Assembly: GCA_946886125.1 (NCBI GenBank)
Contig: CAMPHY010000012.1
Coordinates: 1-14,735, forward strand
Origin: an uncultured Candidatus Saccharibacteria bacterium
GTDB taxonomy: Bacteria; Patescibacteria; Saccharimonadia; Saccharimonadales; UBA6022
Reading direction: 5' to 3'
DNA length: 14,735 nucleotides
Under the pieces are notes generated by a model that worked only from the letters and a program-made list of their open reading frames with translations, was not told the DNA's origin and did not search any database. Made by a program: the position numbers and the translations under genes. This document shows positions 1-7,910 of the stretch, piece by piece (within the stretch, counting starts at the first letter, position 1; the number at the start of each line of letters is the position of its first letter).

Positions 1-757
1 CGACAATATCCTCGCCCACCTTAATCTGACCTGTTCGGCGAATATCAAGACGGACTGATGCATAAAACTTCAACGCGTTACCACCGGTTGTTGTTTCTGG
101 GTTACCAAACATCACTCCGATTTTCATACGAATCTGGTTAATAAAGATAACAGTTGTGTGGCTTTTGTTAATGATACCAGTGAGCTTACGCAGTGCCTGA
201 CTCATAAGACGAGCCTGGAGACCCATATGACTATCGCCCATATCGCCATCAATTTCAGCCTGCGGCACCAACGCCGCCACTGAGTCAACAACCACAAGAT
301 CAACTGCACTACTTCGTACTAATGTTTCAGCAATCTCTAGTGCTTGTTCACCGTTATCTGGCTGTGACACAAGTAAGTTATCTGTATCAACGCCAAGTCG
401 ACGAGCGTAGGCAGGGTCAAGCGCGTGCTCTGCATCAATAAACGCTGCCGTACCTCCATTACGTTGCACCTCGGCAATCGCATGAAGCGTAAGCGTCGTC
501 TTACCTGAACTTTCCGGGCCATAAATTTCAATAATTCGGCCTTTTGGATAACCGCCACCAAGCGCGAGGTCTAGTGACAACGAACCACTTCCAACCAGCT
601 CAACGTCAACGCGCTGCGTATCGCCAAGCCGACGGATCGAACCATCACCAAACTGTTTAGTAATTTGATCCATCGCAAGCCCTAAGGCTTTTAATTTTCC
701 TTCATCAGCTATTGGTTTATCACCAATAGGTTCTTTGGTTGCTTTCTTTGCGGCCAT
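1..757 (-). CDS. recA: RecA recombinase, N-terminal 252 residues (3' end outside window)
   Basis: ATP-dependent strand-exchange protein that forms a filament on single-stranded DNA in the cytoplasm for homologous recombination and repair. Reading the minus strand from the ATG at 757 gives an open frame to the window edge. Visible landmarks are the N-terminal helix region, the Walker [10 protein letters not shown] at residues 80-88, a Walker B strand (LVVVDS), the loop L1 region ([12 protein letters not shown]) and the loop L2/core strand with [26 protein letters not shown] split across it. The C-terminal domain lies beyond position 1. A GAGGGG Shine-Dalgarno-like sequence about 8 nt before the ATG and a TATAAT at 794-789 support this start. 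No LexA-type operator is evident. The gene is divergent from a type IV pilin-like gene. Confidence 0.97.
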   Translation of the reverse strand, partial: MAAKKATKEPIGDKPIADEGKLKALGLAMDQITKQFGDGSIRRLGDTQRVDVELVGSGSLSLDLALGGGYPKGRIIEIYGPESSGKTTLTLHAIAEVQRNGGTAAFIDAEHALDPAYARRLGVDTDNLLVSQPDNGEQALEIAETLVRSSAVDLVVVDSVAALVPQAEIDGDMGDSHMGLQARLMSQALRKLTGIINKSHTTVIFINQIRMKIGVMFGNPETTTGGNALKFYASVRLDIRRTGQIKVGEDIV

Positions 758-788
758 ATCAGTCCCCTCTCTTACAATCTCTTCTCTT

Positions 789-794
789 ATTATA
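789..794 (-). promoter_or_regulatory. recA: -10 element of the recA promoter
   Basis: TATAAT reads on the minus strand at 794-789. It predicts a transcription start near 782 and a leader of about 25 nt that contains the purine-rich GAGGGG ribosome-binding site. No good -35 hexamer is seen 16-18 nt upstream. The leadered layout contrasts with the many genes here whose -10 sits directly at the start codon. Confidence 0.6.
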
Positions 795-863
795 CGTTCC
801 CGAAGCAAAATATGCTATTACTTACCATGACAAGATAGGCTTACCACCTCATCTTGTTCTATT

Positions 864-877
864 TAGAGCGCACTCTA
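864..877. promoter_or_regulatory. Inverted repeat (candidate operator) over the -35 region of the pilin promoter
   Basis: TAGAG-CGCA-CTCTA is a 5-bp perfect inverted repeat with a 4-nt centre. It lies at about -39 to -26 relative to the predicted start of the pilin transcript, where that promoter lacks a recognisable -35 hexamer. A second inverted repeat, ACAAGAT (830-836) with ATCTTGT (851-857), lies just upstream. Operator function is inference; no matching regulator is encoded in the window. Confidence 0.3.
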
Positions 878-887
878 TCGAAACGAA

Positions 888-896
888 TGTTATAAT
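888..896 (+). promoter_or_regulatory. Extended -10 promoter of the first pilin gene
   Basis: TGTTATAAT is a perfect extended -10 (TGn plus TATAAT). It predicts transcription starting near 903, leaving only 3-4 nt before the ATG at 907. It also excludes the in-frame upstream ATG at 895, which would lie inside the promoter. There is no Shine-Dalgarno sequence. Confidence 0.6.
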
Positions 897-906
897 GATA
901 AGTAAT

Positions 907-1299
907 ATGAAACGCACCGCTGGATTTACTGTACTCGAACTTATTATTGTCATTGTTGTGCTTGGCGTTATTGGTCTGATTGGGCTTTTGCAGTACAACA
1001 ACTTAGCTGCCATGCAGCGCGATGAGCAACGCAAAACGGCGATCAATGCTATGTATTACGGGCTTGAAGAAGCGTTTTACCCCGCCAATGAATATTACCC
1101 TCGCACACTGTCATCAGATAATTTGAAGACTGTTGATCCTGAACTTTTTAGTGATCCAAATGGCAATGCTATCGGTGAATCAAACTCTGATTATCGCTAT
1201 GAGCCTATCAACTGCAATAATAACGAGTGCCAAGGCTATACACTCCGCACGACTTTAGAGAATGAAGCTGATTTTATTAAAACGAACCGAGATAACTAA
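907..1299 (+). CDS. Type IV pilin-like protein (prepilin/pseudopilin), 130 aa
   Basis: Small class III-signal prepilin of the type IV pilus/type II secretion superfamily, exported and assembled at the cytoplasmic membrane after prepilin peptidase cleavage. The N-terminus is MKRTAG^FTVLE followed by a hydrophobic helix (about residues 8-30). Cleavage after Gly6 would leave Phe1 and the conserved Glu5. The globular part is short, with Cys103 and Cys108 (CNNNEC) close together near the C-terminus as a possible disulfide loop. An upstream in-frame extension to 739 exists, but the prepilin signal must sit at the N-terminus and the promoter at 888-896 lies within that extension, so 907 is the start. 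The gene is divergent from recA and convergent with the bPH2 gene. Its small size suggests a minor pilin rather than the major subunit. Confidence 0.85.
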   Translation: MKRTAGFTVLELIIVIVVLGVIGLIGLLQYNNLAAMQRDEQRKTAINAMYYGLEEAFYPANEYYPRTLSSDNLKTVDPELFSDPNGNAIGESNSDYRYEPINCNNNECQGYTLRTTLENEADFIKTNRDN

Positions 1300-1318
1300 C
1301 TCTTAAACGTTAGTTATC
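1291..1318. terminator. Inverted repeat joining two convergent gene ends (possible bidirectional terminator)
   Basis: GATAACTAAC at 1291-1300 and GTTAGTTATC at 1309-1318 form a perfect 10-bp stem with an 8-nt loop. The arms carry both stop codons, so both proteins end in Asp-Asn-stop. The stem is AT-rich and no U-tract follows, so intrinsic termination is uncertain. Confidence 0.4.
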
Positions 1319-2080
1319 ATGGTCTTCAACAGGCCGCCCATTTTTAAAAGCTTCAACCGCATTATTTAATTGAGCAATCTGTTGCTTTGGACGGGCGACA
1401 TATTTAAATCGATACGTCGTCTCATCACCTTCAGTTGAAAGCCTAATTGAACCATAGTCGAGCAGGGACTGTAAAATGCCATGTTTTTGATAACTCGCAT
1501 CTTCAATACTGGCAAGGCTGACCGTTTGTTCATGATGTGAAAAGAGGCTTGTTTGTAATTCTTGAATAACACTTTCATTTGTTAAAAAGAATTTATTAGC
1601 TAAGTATACATATACCGCAATAAAGCCACCCATCAAAACTCCAATAACAAGGGCGACAAACAGGAAGAAAGTGGCTCCAATACCTGGTAACGGTACCGAT
1701 GAATTAGCTGAATCAGCTATATTACTATACATAAACATTAACACAAAAAGCATCGCTACTAAGAATAGCGTAGTACCAACGGGAATGAATAGCCCAATCG
1801 GATGTCGACGCACCGCACTGATGACATACTCGCTATCACTGAGATTCAAAAAAGGATATTGCTGCTGTGATTTATCATGTCGCTCTTTCATTTCCGGGCT
1901 GATTTCAGGCTTCATCGGCTGAGTCGCGCGGGTCATATGAACGTACTGCTGCGCCGGCGGAGGTGATGACGGCGCCGGTGGAGACTTCGGGGGATGAGCA
2001 TAAAGAGGTCGCCCTTGGTTGTCGTAAGCAACAGGCTCGTTGTAATCAGGTGTTTGATCGGATGGCTGATCTGGTTTCAT
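1310..2080 (-). CDS. Membrane protein with proline-rich N-terminus and bacterial PH (bPH2/YdbS-like) domain
   Basis: This 256-residue protein starts with about 75 hydrophilic residues containing proline clusters (PPKSPPAPSSPPPA at 30-43). Two transmembrane segments follow, at about 95-119 and 135-160, with a C-terminal domain of about 85 residues resembling the bacterial PH domain found in YdbS-like proteins (FFLTNESVI, then the EDASYQKHGILQSLLDYG stretch). This architecture is common in Gram-positives and Patescibacteria and its function is poorly known. Both termini are predicted cytoplasmic. It follows ruvB by 24 bp, but an extended -10 (TGATATACT) exactly 6 nt before the ATG suggests its own leaderless transcript. 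The domain is fairly sure; the role is unknown. Confidence 0.8.
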   Translation of the reverse strand: MKPDQPSDQTPDYNEPVAYDNQGRPLYAHPPKSPPAPSSPPPAQQYVHMTRATQPMKPEISPEMKERHDKSQQQYPFLNLSDSEYVISAVRRHPIGLFIPVGTTLFLVAMLFVLMFMYSNIADSANSSVPLPGIGATFFLFVALVIGVLMGGFIAVYVYLANKFFLTNESVIQELQTSLFSHHEQTVSLASIEDASYQKHGILQSLLDYGSIRLSTEGDETTYRFKYVARPKQQIAQLNNAVEAFKNGRPVEDHDN

Positions 2081-2086
2081 ATAAGT

Positions 2087-2095
2087 AGTATATCA
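2087..2095 (-). promoter_or_regulatory. Extended -10 promoter for a leaderless bPH2 transcript
   Basis: On the minus strand TGATATACT is followed by ACTTAT and then the ATG at 2080. The hexamer TATACT (2092-2087) ends 6 nt before the start codon, placing the predicted +1 at the A of ATG. It sits in the 24-bp gap after ruvB. Confidence 0.5.
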
Positions 2096-2104
2096 AGAGG
2101 AAGG

Positions 2105-3124
2105 TTATTCGGATACGTCCGGCTGTGAACGATTGAGGTGACGATACGCCTTTGCAGTAACACGTCGACCACGTGGCGTACGTTCAATGAAGCCAAGCTG
2201 CAAAAGATACGGCTCATAAAAGTCTTCGATCGTGGTCGCTTCATCGCCCGTCAGGGCGGCTATTGTTCCAAGTCCCACAGCGTTGTTGCCGTAGTTATCT
2301 ATAATACTAATAAGCAAATTACGGTCGGCAGGATCAAGGCCCAGTTCGTCAATCTCTAGCAACTCCAATGCTTTGGTGGTTGTGACCTTATCAATAATAC
2401 CGTCGCCGTTTACATCAGCATAATCACGAACACGTTTAAGTAACCGATTAGCAATACGTGGAGTGAGACGAGCTCGAGTAGATAGCATCTCAGATGCTTC
2501 TGGATGAATATGACTATCAAGGATCGAACTTGCCCTCGCGATGATACGATTGATTTCAGCAGGGGTGTAAAACTCCAAGCGATGTATTAAGCCAAACCTA
2601 TCCCGCAGCGGAGCAGCCAAGGCGCCTGTGCGCGTTGTTGCACCAATGACAGTGAATTTTGGCAGATCCAATCGAACACTCCGTGCTGCTGGGCCTTTTC
2701 CTATAACAATATCGAGTTTAAAGTCTTCCATGGCGCTATAAAGCACTTCTTCAACCGTACGGCTTAATCGATGGATTTCATCAATAAATAAAACGTCACC
2801 GTCGGTTAGATTAGTTAGAATACTCGCAAGATCCCCGGCTCGCTCGATTGCCGGCCCGGCTGTAATGCGAATATTGGTTCCCATTTCATTAGCAATCACC
2901 GTTGCCATTGTAGTTTTACCTAATCCGGGTGGGCCGTAAAGCAACACGTGATCAATTGGTTCGTTACGCTTCTTTGAAGCATCAATTGCAAGCTTTAAAT
3001 TCTTCTTGAGCCTGTCTTGACCTATGTAATCATCAAAGCTTTGCGGACGAAGTGTGACTTCAATCTGCTCTTCATTCGCGTCATCTTGACTAACACTGGT
3101 ATCAACAATTCGTTCAACTGCCAT
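2105..3124 (-). CDS. ruvB: Holliday junction branch-migration motor RuvB
   Basis: Hexameric AAA+ ATPase that pulls DNA through a RuvA-bound Holliday junction in the cytoplasm. At 339 aa it has the usual length. Walker A GPPGLGKT is at 64-71, Walker B DEIH at 115-118, the RuvB-specific beta-hairpin region at about 128-150 ([13 protein letters not shown]), sensor 1 GATTR at 161-165 and the arginine-finger segment LRDRF at 173-177. A C-terminal winged-helix DNA-binding domain follows (about 260-330, ending [16 protein letters not shown]). It lies 2 bp after the methyltransferase stop, so it is almost certainly co-transcribed with ruvA and the methyltransferase. No strong ribosome-binding site is seen. 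Confidence 0.98.
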   Translation of the reverse strand: MAVERIVDTSVSQDDANEEQIEVTLRPQSFDDYIGQDRLKKNLKLAIDASKKRNEPIDHVLLYGPPGLGKTTMATVIANEMGTNIRITAGPAIERAGDLASILTNLTDGDVLFIDEIHRLSRTVEEVLYSAMEDFKLDIVIGKGPAARSVRLDLPKFTVIGATTRTGALAAPLRDRFGLIHRLEFYTPAEINRIIARASSILDSHIHPEASEMLSTRARLTPRIANRLLKRVRDYADVNGDGIIDKVTTTKALELLEIDELGLDPADRNLLISIIDNYGNNAVGLGTIAALTGDEATTIEDFYEPYLLQLGFIERTPRGRRVTAKAYRHLNRSQPDVSE

Positions 3125-3126
3125 AT

Positions 3127-3729
3127 TTATTTACTCATTTTACACGTAACGTGTATCCATTTATTATCATCCGTTGAGCGTAAATCGATTATTGCGTAGC
3201 CGCAATATTCGAGCGTTTCTCGCAGCTCAGGCTCACTCCAAAAATTGAAAAATCTCGGTGCGCCCATCTTATGTTCGCTCCATTCTGCGCCCTCACCTTG
3301 CTTGACACTAAAGCCAAGTATTCCATCCTTACTTAAATGCGCTTTAACCACACCAAGAGCAAAGCGAAATTCTTCATCAGTAAAATGCAGAAAAACAGCC
3401 GAGGCGATAATTAGACCATACATACCAGTCATAGAATCGGTCAAAATATTGAAGCGTTCTGCGGCAAGCCCTTTGCTTTTGAGCATATTAACAGCGGCTT
3501 CAAAAGCATCGGTCGTAAGAATATTCGCATAGCCTTGTTGCGATATATAGGTAGCATCACGCCCGGTAGCAGAACCAATTTCAAGAATAGGGGTGGTATA
3601 TTCAATGTGACTCAGCAGAAAATCAATCCACTCTTTCTGGAAACCAGTCGTTACCGGAGCAGTTCCATCGACATAATTAGCAAAATAAGTTTGATAGGTA
3701 TCGAGAGTGATTGTGTTGTTCGTACTCAT
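3127..3729 (-). CDS. Class I SAM-dependent methyltransferase between ruvA and ruvB
   Basis: A 200-residue protein with the Rossmann SAM-binding motif I ([11 protein letters not shown], residues 48-58), an acidic residue after the second strand (LTTDAF, 71-76) and a motif-IV-like segment with [11 protein letters not shown] (107-116), typical of small class I methyltransferases acting on small molecules or other soluble substrates. The substrate cannot be told from sequence. Its ATG overlaps the ruvA stop as ATGA (3729-3726) and its stop is 2 bp before ruvB, so the three genes are translationally linked. AAAAGG sits too close to the ATG to be an ideal Shine-Dalgarno. A methyltransferase splitting ruvA from ruvB is not part of the classical ruvAB operon. 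Confidence 0.85.
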   Translation of the reverse strand: MSTNNTITLDTYQTYFANYVDGTAPVTTGFQKEWIDFLLSHIEYTTPILEIGSATGRDATYISQQGYANILTTDAFEAAVNMLKSKGLAAERFNILTDSMTGMYGLIIASAVFLHFTDEEFRFALGVVKAHLSKDGILGFSVKQGEGAEWSEHKMGAPRFFNFWSEPELRETLEYCGYAIIDLRSTDDNKWIHVTCKMSK

Positions 3730-4301
3730 CCTTTTAATGCCTGTGTTACGCGTTCTGCGGTTGAGAGGTCGGTTGATACGCCCTCCAGCGCCTTAGTAGC
3801 ATCGTTTAGATTATACCCTAGTGCCATCAATGCTTCTAACGCCTCATCATGAGCGTCAATCGGCTCCGACACACCAAGCTGATCGACATTGCGGCGAACG
3901 GCTAGGCCAACTTTATCTGATAAATCTACTGCTACGCGCTCAGCGGTCTTCTTGCCCACGCCGCTTGCTTTTGTAATAAAGCCAACATCACTGCTTGCGA
4001 TGGCATTCCTCACCGTTTCGCTGTCACTGAGCGACAATATAGCGAGCGCCGCTTTCGGTCCCACACCTTGCACGGTAATAAGTAATTCAAAGAGTTTTTT
4101 TGCAGCCAAACTGCTGAATCCAAATAATTCTTGTGATTGTTCACGAATATGATGATAGGTGTAGAATTTTACCTCTTCGTGCAGCATTGTGTGCTCATAG
4201 TCACCTAAGGCAACCGCAACTTCATAACCAATACCATGAACGTCAACGATTACTGACGAATTAAATTTTTCGGCCACTACGCCAGCCACATGTGCAATCA
4301 T
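3726..4301 (-). CDS. ruvA: Holliday junction-binding protein RuvA
   Basis: Tetrameric protein that binds the four-way junction and loads RuvB. The 191 residues show the N-terminal OB fold (MIAHVAGVVAEK through about 62), two helix-hairpin-helix motifs (VQGVGPKAA at about 77-85, ASGVGKKTAERV at 112-123) and the C-terminal RuvB-contacting domain (about 150-191, EALEALMALGYN). The start is fixed by family alignment at the first residue. A TGTCATAAT extended -10 lies 6 nt before the ATG, in the 32-bp gap after the PBP gene, so a leaderless transcript of its own is predicted. The stop overlaps the methyltransferase start by 4 bp. Confidence 0.97.
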   Translation of the reverse strand: MIAHVAGVVAEKFNSSVIVDVHGIGYEVAVALGDYEHTMLHEEVKFYTYHHIREQSQELFGFSSLAAKKLFELLITVQGVGPKAALAILSLSDSETVRNAIASSDVGFITKASGVGKKTAERVAVDLSDKVGLAVRRNVDQLGVSEPIDAHDEALEALMALGYNLNDATKALEGVSTDLSTAERVTQALKG

Positions 4302-4307
4302 AGTACT

Positions 4308-4316
4308 ATTATGACA
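4308..4316 (-). promoter_or_regulatory. ruvA: Extended -10 promoter for a leaderless ruvA transcript
   Basis: On the minus strand TGTCATAAT (4316-4308) is followed by AGTACT and then the ruvA ATG. The hexamer CATAAT ends 6 nt before the start codon, so +1 is predicted at the A of ATG. It would drive ruvA, the methyltransferase and ruvB independently of the PBP gene. Confidence 0.5.
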
Positions 4317-4333
4317 CAGAAAAGTGGTTTTGG

Positions 4334-6649
4334 TTAGCCGAAGAGGGCAAACCCAGCTTGACGTGCACCAGCACCTGGCTCGGGTGGTTGATCGCCACCT
4401 TCTGGCGGATCTTCAGGATTACCTTCGTCACCGCTACCGCCGTTACCTTCGCCGTCTCCTGGTGGCTGCTCACCTTCAACCGGCGGTTCCTCAGGTGGAG
4501 TCACCTCTTCTTCCTCTTGCTGCTGCTCTGCTTCACGCTCTTCTCGTTCGCGTTCTTTTTCTGCTTCACGCTCTTCTCGTTCGCGTTCTTTTTCTGCCTT
4601 TTCTTCAGGCGTTTCAACACGACAGGTGGCGTCTGGGAGTGCAGAACTTAAGAAATATTCTCTATAAGTGCCTTCACCCGCCACATTAGCAATCCCGCCG
4701 TTTGAGAAACAAATATTACGTTGCACTATTGAGTCTGGACGAGGGAAAGGTGTGTCGGGAGTATTTGCTAAAGCCTGCTGCATTGTATTTACCCAAATTG
4801 GTCCAGCCATGCCGGCACCGCCATTTTGCATGACATCGTTATTGTTATTACCCACCCATACTCCGACAGTCAGCTGGGGCGTATATCCAATCGTCCACGC
4901 GTCACGCGCATCATCAGTCGTTCCTGTCTTCACCGCCGCGGTACGTCCCGGTACGCTCAGTGATGAACCAAAGACTGGGGCACGAGCATTTTGGTCCGAC
5001 AGAATACTGGAAATGAGATATGATCCAGCCGGGCTAATAATCTGGCTCAAATTCGATTCAGCCGTAAAAATAGTGTCGTCAAATTTGTTATTTATTTCTT
5101 GAATTATAGTTGTCTCATACTGTTCACCTTGGTTGGCGAAACCAGCATATGCGTTTGTCATTTGCAGCAGCGGCACTTCGGCAGAGCCAAGCGCTAGCGA
5201 TAGGCCATAATCGTTCTCTTCCTTAAGTGTCGTAATACCCATACGCTGCGCCGCATCAATTGCATCACCAATACCAAGTTGCTGCATCACTTTTACGCTT
5301 GGAATATTAAATGATCGACTAAGCGCTTCACGCACTGTCACGTCACCATGAAATTGGCGGTCCGCATTGAGTGGACGATAACTATTACCAAACGTAGTCG
5401 GAACGTCTTCAAGAACCGTGGCCGGTGTAATAACACCCTCAGCCAGCGCCTCGCTGTAATAAATTGGCTTGAAGCTTGAGCCGGGCTGTCGGGGTGTCGT
5501 GACGATATTAACATTACCCCATTCAGGGTTGCTATAATCGGCACTTCCAACAAGTGCTTTTATTTCACCGGTCTTTGGATCAATCGCTACACCACTCGCG
5601 TTGGAACCACCATTTGCCTGAATAAACGGCATATGATTGGCAATATTACTATTGAGCTGCTCCTGCAAACTACGATCAAGTGTCGTCTTCACTTGATATC
5701 CTGATCGAACCGCTTTTTCTTCACCATATTTTTCACGTAGTTCTGCAATGACCATTTCAGCAAAGTGTGGTGCAATGCTGTCATTTGTCTCATTTTGCGG
5801 GACATACGCTAGCTCGACAGCCAATGCGGCATCTTGTTCTTCGGTCGTGATAACCCCGTTGTCCACCATACGAGCAAGTACCGTGGTTTGGCGCTCCTTG
5901 GCAAGTTCTGGATCTCCGCTAATAGGAGAGTAGGCACTTGGAGCAGGCAATACTCCAACGAGCATCGCACTTTCGGCTAAATTTAATTCAGCTGGTGTTT
6001 TGCCAAAATAGGTATCAGCTGCTGCCTCGATACCAAAGGCATTTTCACCAAAGTACACAGAGTTCATATACATTTCAAGAATTTCATCTTTACTATAGGT
6101 CTGCTCAATCGCAATCGAGATTGCAAGCTCCTGGTATTTACGCAGGAAGGTCTGATTGTTACTGAGTAGCGTATTTTTCGCTAACTGCTGCGTTAGAGTA
6201 GAGCCACCATACGCTGTCGCATCAAGCGACATTACATTGGCATATAGTGCACCTAAAATACCAGTAATTGAAAATCCACTATGCTCGTAGAAATTCTTAT
6301 CCTCCGCCGATAGCAGCGCCTTTTCTGTCACATCAGCAATACCCTCAAGCGGAATTAAGTCACCATTTTGCGAACGACCGATACTATAAAAAGGCTCACC
6401 ATGACGATCTAACAACACAATGCCCGTGTTGTTACGGTTCATTAATCGTTCTTTATCGCTAATGTCGCGCGCAAAATAAGCGTAGGTAAGCAGTGGAATG
6501 ATAATAAGAAGCGCTAAAATTGGGCCGACTATCAGAAGGATTTTCTTAAATGTTGGCAGGGCTTTAAACCACGCCCAGCGACGCTTGATACCCCGCTTTA
6601 GCTTATCAATAGGGGTCAGTTTCTTGGTGTATTTTCCCTGTCGTATCAT
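4334..6649 (-). CDS. Class A penicillin-binding protein (transglycosylase-transpeptidase)
   Basis: Bifunctional peptidoglycan synthase anchored in the cytoplasmic membrane. In order, its 771 residues hold a basic cytoplasmic tail (1-35), one transmembrane helix (about 37-59), a GT51 glycosyltransferase domain with catalytic AEDKNFYEHSG (Glu116) and GGSTLTQQLAKN (148-159), and a transpeptidase domain with SxxK at Ser391-Lys394, SxN at Ser446-Asn448 and KTG at 574-576. The tail after about 680 is low complexity: two identical 11-residue EKEREREEREA units (686-707), a Gln/Glu run, then a Pro/Glu/Gly-rich stretch ending in RQAGFALFG. All catalytic motifs are intact. A TATAAT 16 nt before the ATG supports the start. 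The PBP precedes ruvA by 32 bp. Confidence 0.96.
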   Translation of the reverse strand: MIRQGKYTKKLTPIDKLKRGIKRRWAWFKALPTFKKILLIVGPILALLIIIPLLTYAYFARDISDKERLMNRNNTGIVLLDRHGEPFYSIGRSQNGDLIPLEGIADVTEKALLSAEDKNFYEHSGFSITGILGALYANVMSLDATAYGGSTLTQQLAKNTLLSNNQTFLRKYQELAISIAIEQTYSKDEILEMYMNSVYFGENAFGIEAAADTYFGKTPAELNLAESAMLVGVLPAPSAYSPISGDPELAKERQTTVLARMVDNGVITTEEQDAALAVELAYVPQNETNDSIAPHFAEMVIAELREKYGEEKAVRSGYQVKTTLDRSLQEQLNSNIANHMPFIQANGGSNASGVAIDPKTGEIKALVGSADYSNPEWGNVNIVTTPRQPGSSFKPIYYSEALAEGVITPATVLEDVPTTFGNSYRPLNADRQFHGDVTVREALSRSFNIPSVKVMQQLGIGDAIDAAQRMGITTLKEENDYGLSLALGSAEVPLLQMTNAYAGFANQGEQYETTIIQEINNKFDDTIFTAESNLSQIISPAGSYLISSILSDQNARAPVFGSSLSVPGRTAAVKTGTTDDARDAWTIGYTPQLTVGVWVGNNNNDVMQNGGAGMAGPIWVNTMQQALANTPDTPFPRPDSIVQRNICFSNGGIANVAGEGTYREYFLSSALPDATCRVETPEEKAEKEREREEREAEKEREREEREAEQQQEEEEVTPPEEPPVEGEQPPGDGEGNGGSGDEGNPEDPPEGGDQPPEPGAGARQAGFALFG
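4528..4593. repeat. Two perfect 33-bp tandem copies in the PBP tail
   Basis: Positions 4528-4560 and 4561-4593 are identical base for base and encode two EKEREREEREA units (residues 686-707 of the PBP). Identity at synonymous positions suggests a recent duplication or slippage. The repeat is in frame, so copy-number change would lengthen the predicted charged helix without breaking the enzyme. Confidence 0.9.
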
Positions 6650-6665
6650 AAAATATTCTTTCCCT

Positions 6666-6671
6666 ATTATA
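6666..6671 (-). promoter_or_regulatory. -10 element of the PBP promoter
   Basis: TATAAT on the minus strand lies 16 nt before the PBP ATG at 6649. The predicted leader is only about 10 nt. The purine stretch AGGGAAAG straddles the predicted start site, so it is unclear whether a Shine-Dalgarno is transcribed. A weak TTTATA lies 16 nt upstream. Confidence 0.45.
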
Positions 6672-6770
6672 CGCTACCCTGCCATTCTATAAAAGCAAAG
6701 CCAATAACATCCTGTTTTGTCGAAAATAATTCAGCGAAATGAGAAAAATAGTGAAATGCTATATGGGACG

Positions 6771-7250
6771 TTACACTTGTCTGCGGCTCATCATGGCATA
6801 GGTGATGGCGGCTGCAAGTGCATCGGCGCAGTCATCTGGTTTCGGCACTTCCTTCAATCCCAATTGAATTCGCACCATTTCCTGAACTTGCTTTTTATCT
6901 GCACCACCATATCCAGTGACCGTTTGCTTGATTTGCATAGGGGTATACTCAGCAATCGGCAATTTCGCTTTACGTCCTGCCAACATTGCAACACCACGCG
7001 CATGCGAAACACTCATCGCTGTTGTGACGTTGCGTGCGAAAAAGAGCTTTTCAATTGACATGACCTCTGGGCTGGTCGCAGCAATAATTTCCGTTAAGTT
7101 ATCGTAGATATCTTCCAGACGCACATCAAGCGGAGTATGAGCAGGCGTGGTAATTACCCCACCATCAACCAATTTAAACTTTCCTTTTACGACATCGACT
7201 ACGCCAAAACCTAAAATTCCCGTCCCAGGATCAATACCTATAATTCTCAT
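6771..7250 (-). CDS. ruvC: Crossover junction endodeoxyribonuclease RuvC
   Basis: Dimeric Holliday-junction resolvase that nicks two opposed strands, acting after RuvAB branch migration. The 159-residue protein has the RNase H-like fold with the four acidic metal ligands visible: Asp7 (GIDPGT), Glu67 (SIEKLFF), Asp140 and Asp143 (PDDCADAL). The aromatic pair after Glu67 is conserved. Its ATG overlaps the peptidase E stop as ATGA (7250-7247), so translation is probably coupled; only a weak purine stretch precedes it. It lies upstream of the PBP and ruvA-ruvB, as in many genomes where yebC-ruvC and ruvAB are close. About 120 bp separate it from the PBP start, with no clear terminator. Confidence 0.97.
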   Translation of the reverse strand: MRIIGIDPGTGILGFGVVDVVKGKFKLVDGGVITTPAHTPLDVRLEDIYDNLTEIIAATSPEVMSIEKLFFARNVTTAMSVSHARGVAMLAGRKAKLPIAEYTPMQIKQTVTGYGGADKKQVQEMVRIQLGLKEVPKPDDCADALAAAITYAMMSRRQV

Positions 7251-7888
7251 ATACGCTTTTCTTCATATTCACCATCGACTACATACACTTCACCATCTTT
7301 AAGGGTTTCGTATTTGAAGCCGTTGGTTTCAAAATAATCAATCATCGCTTTGGCTTCTTCACCAAACCATTCAGACTGAAAATGCGGAACAAGTTGGGGA
7401 TAAATAAGACCAAGCCCGTCCCATATAATATCTGCCTTATATCCTGCAGGCACTACATATGGATCATCTCCATTCTCTGCACCGTGTAGTGTTTTTGTAA
7501 TAACAATTGACCCAGCGCTTGAGCCACCATACACGAATATGTTTTGCTTTAAGCTATTTGCCACGATAACATCAAGGCCACTATATGCCATGGCGCGACG
7601 CAACACGAATGTATTACCACCCCCTACCCAGAGTAAATCAGTTGCTTCTACGATTGTACGGAGCACCTCATGTTTTTCAGGTGCAAAATACTGACGCAAA
7701 TCAAGTTCGAAAAATTCAAAGCCAAAACTTTCAAACTCAGCCTTTTTATCGCTCACATGATCGTCTCTGTAAGAATCGTTGCCATCATTGGCATTGCCAA
7801 CATACAGTACTTTGCGACCGCCTCCTAGCATTGCCTGAAGCTGTTCAAGATGACTACCTAAGCCAGCTGAAGATAAATATAGTCTCAT
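7247..7888 (-). CDS. Peptidase E-like serine peptidase (family S51)
   Basis: Cytoplasmic peptidase family that in PepE cleaves Asp-X dipeptides; related S51 members include cyanophycinase. The 213 residues have a class I glutamine amidotransferase-like fold. The nucleophile elbow is GGSSAGS (121-127, predicted Ser124), preceded by the WVGGGNTF loop (87-94); His169 in VPHF and Glu200 are candidate triad residues. The start is supported by the family-typical MRLYLSS beginning. TATAAT ends 6 nt before this ATG with no Shine-Dalgarno, predicting a leaderless message. The stop overlaps ruvC by 4 bp. If RimK makes glutamate tails, an acidic-peptide peptidase could recycle products, but that is speculation. 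Confidence 0.9.
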   Translation of the reverse strand: MRLYLSSAGLGSHLEQLQAMLGGGRKVLYVGNANDGNDSYRDDHVSDKKAEFESFGFEFFELDLRQYFAPEKHEVLRTIVEATDLLWVGGGNTFVLRRAMAYSGLDVIVANSLKQNIFVYGGSSAGSIVITKTLHGAENGDDPYVVPAGYKADIIWDGLGLIYPQLVPHFQSEWFGEEAKAMIDYFETNGFKYETLKDGEVYVVDGEYEEKRI

Positions 7889-7894
7889 ACTGCT

Positions 7895-7900
7895 ATTATA
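7895..7900 (-). promoter_or_regulatory. -10 promoter element for a leaderless peptidase E-ruvC transcript
   Basis: TATAAT on the minus strand is followed by AGCAGT and then the ATG at 7888. The 6-nt gap places the predicted +1 on the start codon. No good -35 is seen at 16-18 nt. Confidence 0.55.
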
Positions 7901-7910
7901 CTTTAACCCA

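Noticed and set aside
337..561. Minus-strand open frame inside recA
   Set aside because: It is out of frame with recA, which is continuous from 757 to the window edge with all motifs.
895..897. ATG at 895 as an alternative pilin start
   Set aside because: It overlaps the TATAAT at 891-896 and would not be in the predicted transcript.
739..906. N-terminal 56-residue extension of the first pilin
   Set aside because: It would bury the prepilin signal inside the protein and run through the extended -10 promoter; the start at 907 fits the prepilin family.
4528..4593. Tandem repeat as a CRISPR or mobile-element signature
   Set aside because: Only two abutting in-frame units without spacers, encoding a charged protein tail.
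4324..5102. Plus-strand open frames opposite the PBP gene
   Set aside because: They are shadows of a gene with intact catalytic motifs; their leucine/phenylalanine-rich composition comes from reading the Glu/Arg-rich repeat backwards.
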